Positions 63,495-64,000 of a stretch of 64,000 nt of DNA are shown piece after piece (position 1 is the stretch's first letter; each line of letters starts with the position of its first letter). The notes below the pieces were generated by a model. The model was not told where the DNA came from. It worked only from the letters and a program-made list of their open reading frames with translations, and did not search any database. Origin of the DNA: CAWJMD01 sp963843835 (GTDB taxonomy: Bacteria > Actinomycetota > Actinomycetes > Actinomycetales > CAWJMD01); the NCBI GenBank assembly GCA_963843835.1, contig CAWJMD010000008.1, positions 806,001 to 870,000 of the forward strand, in the 5' to 3' direction. A program made the position numbers and the translations under genes.

Positions 63495-64000
63495 CCCGAC
63501 AGCACAGGTGGGCGTCGTCGGCCTCGCGGTGATGGGGGCCAACCTGGCCCGCAACCTCGCCCGGCACGGCCACGCCGTCGCCCTCTACAACCGCACCGCG
63601 ACGCGCACGGACGATCTCGTCGAGGCGCACGGCTCAGACGGGACCTTCGTGCCGTCGGACGACCTCTCGGGCTTCGTGGCCAGCCTCGAGCGCCCCCGCC
63701 GCATCATCGTGATGGTCAAGGCCGGCAAGGGAACCGACGCCGTGATCGACGAGCTGGTGCCCCTGCTCGAGCCCGGCGACATCGTCGTGGACGGTGGCAA
63801 CGCGCACTTCGAGGACACGCGTCGTCGCGAGGCGGCGCTCAGGGAGCACGACCTGCACTTCGTCGGCGCCGGCATCTCCGGCGGCGAGGAGGGTGCGCTC
63901 AACGGCCCGAGCATCATGCCGGGCGGGTCCCGCGAGTCCTACGAGGCGCTCGGCCCTCTGCTGGAGGACATCTCGGCGAAGGTCGACGACGAGCCGTGCT
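63487..64000 (+). CDS. gnd: 6-phosphogluconate dehydrogenase, 3' end outside window
   Basis: ATG 63487 opens 171 codons to the window edge. The NADP motif is VGVVGLAVMGANLARNLA with HGHAVALYNRTATR next, a modified GxAxMG loop. IIVMVKAGKGTDAVIDEL, DIVVDGGNAHFEDTRRRE and FVGAGISGGEEGALNGPSIM include the substrate-binding GxSGGEEGA. It decarboxylates 6-phosphogluconate in the pentose phosphate pathway. The catalytic C-terminal domain is not in the window. Confidence 0.94.
   Translation, partial: MTDPTAQVGVVGLAVMGANLARNLARHGHAVALYNRTATRTDDLVEAHGSDGTFVPSDDLSGFVASLERPRRIIVMVKAGKGTDAVIDELVPLLEPGDIVVDGGNAHFEDTRRREAALREHDLHFVGAGISGGEEGALNGPSIMPGGSRESYEALGPLLEDISAKVDDEPC

Overview
The window is a high-GC chromosomal segment of an actinomycete. 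The evidence is frequent ATGA/GTGA start-stop overlaps, many GTG starts, a GarA-type FHA gene, SigK/RskA, DinB proteins of the mycothiol-linked type, F420/PPOX-type and DUF1206 proteins, and a gene order matching the Mycobacterium tuberculosis Rv1822-Rv1832 neighbourhood. Genus cannot be fixed from the sequence; Nocardioides-like or Micrococcales-like organisms are plausible. Almost all of it is core chromosome. No IS element, prophage or CRISPR array is visible, and no gene-free stretch exceeds 300 bases.

Layout. 1-8.1 kb: the start of a minus-strand glutamate-cysteine ligase family gene, the sbcD-sbcC DNA-end nuclease operon with a HAD phosphatase, the sigK-rskA regulatory pair with a candidate SigK-type promoter, and a PrmC-like methyltransferase. 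8.1-17.2 kb (minus): gcvP behind a glycine riboswitch, then the conserved cluster MerR, bifunctional nuclease, FtsR-like MerR, GarA, GcvH, DUF881, small basic protein, DUF881, CDP-alcohol phosphatidyltransferase, and tRNA-Pro(GGG). 17.2-26.7 kb (minus): Der, Cmk, prephenate dehydrogenase, chorismate mutase, RluB, ScpB, ScpA, ParA, XerD and alanine dehydrogenase, the usual actinobacterial segregation and aromatic-amino-acid block. 26.8-31.2 kb (plus): a membrane protein, patatin lipase, PlsC-like acyltransferase, spermidine-synthase-like protein and DUF1206 protein. 31.2-38.5 kb: DUF885 peptidase, a RecQ helicase ending in a phosphoribosyltransferase-like domain, a MarR/SnoaL divergent pair with a clear operator-like inverted repeat, and fabG with a flavin reductase. 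38.5-43.6 kb (minus): aldo/keto reductase, NrtR-like regulator, a possible 38-residue protein, secreted HNH protein, sirtuin and a secreted matrixin-like protease. 43.7-48.5 kb: a translationally coupled Ig-like/DUF4407 membrane pair, an ACT protein and a RecB-like nuclease. 49-51.9 kb: two TerD-family genes, one fused to a nuclease-like domain, both broken by single-base indels and partly in DNA of lower GC. 51.9-64 kb: MFS exporter, small stress/ligand-binding proteins, FkbM methyltransferase, a very large secreted subtilase, an endonuclease-III-like protein, an Eis-like acetyltransferase, two DinB proteins and the start of gnd.

Functional themes. The glycine cleavage proteins GcvP and GcvH flank a regulatory and cell-division cluster, and GcvP is probably controlled by glycine through the riboswitch. 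Its reading frame contains a one-base insertion, so the system is either inactive here or the base is an assembly error. The most unusual items are the frameshifted TerD-nuclease fusion and its TerD neighbour, the RecQ-phosphoribosyltransferase fusion, and the Ig-like/DUF4407 module next to a divergent metalloprotease. Frameshift calls rest on where reading-frame similarity switches and need raw reads to confirm.
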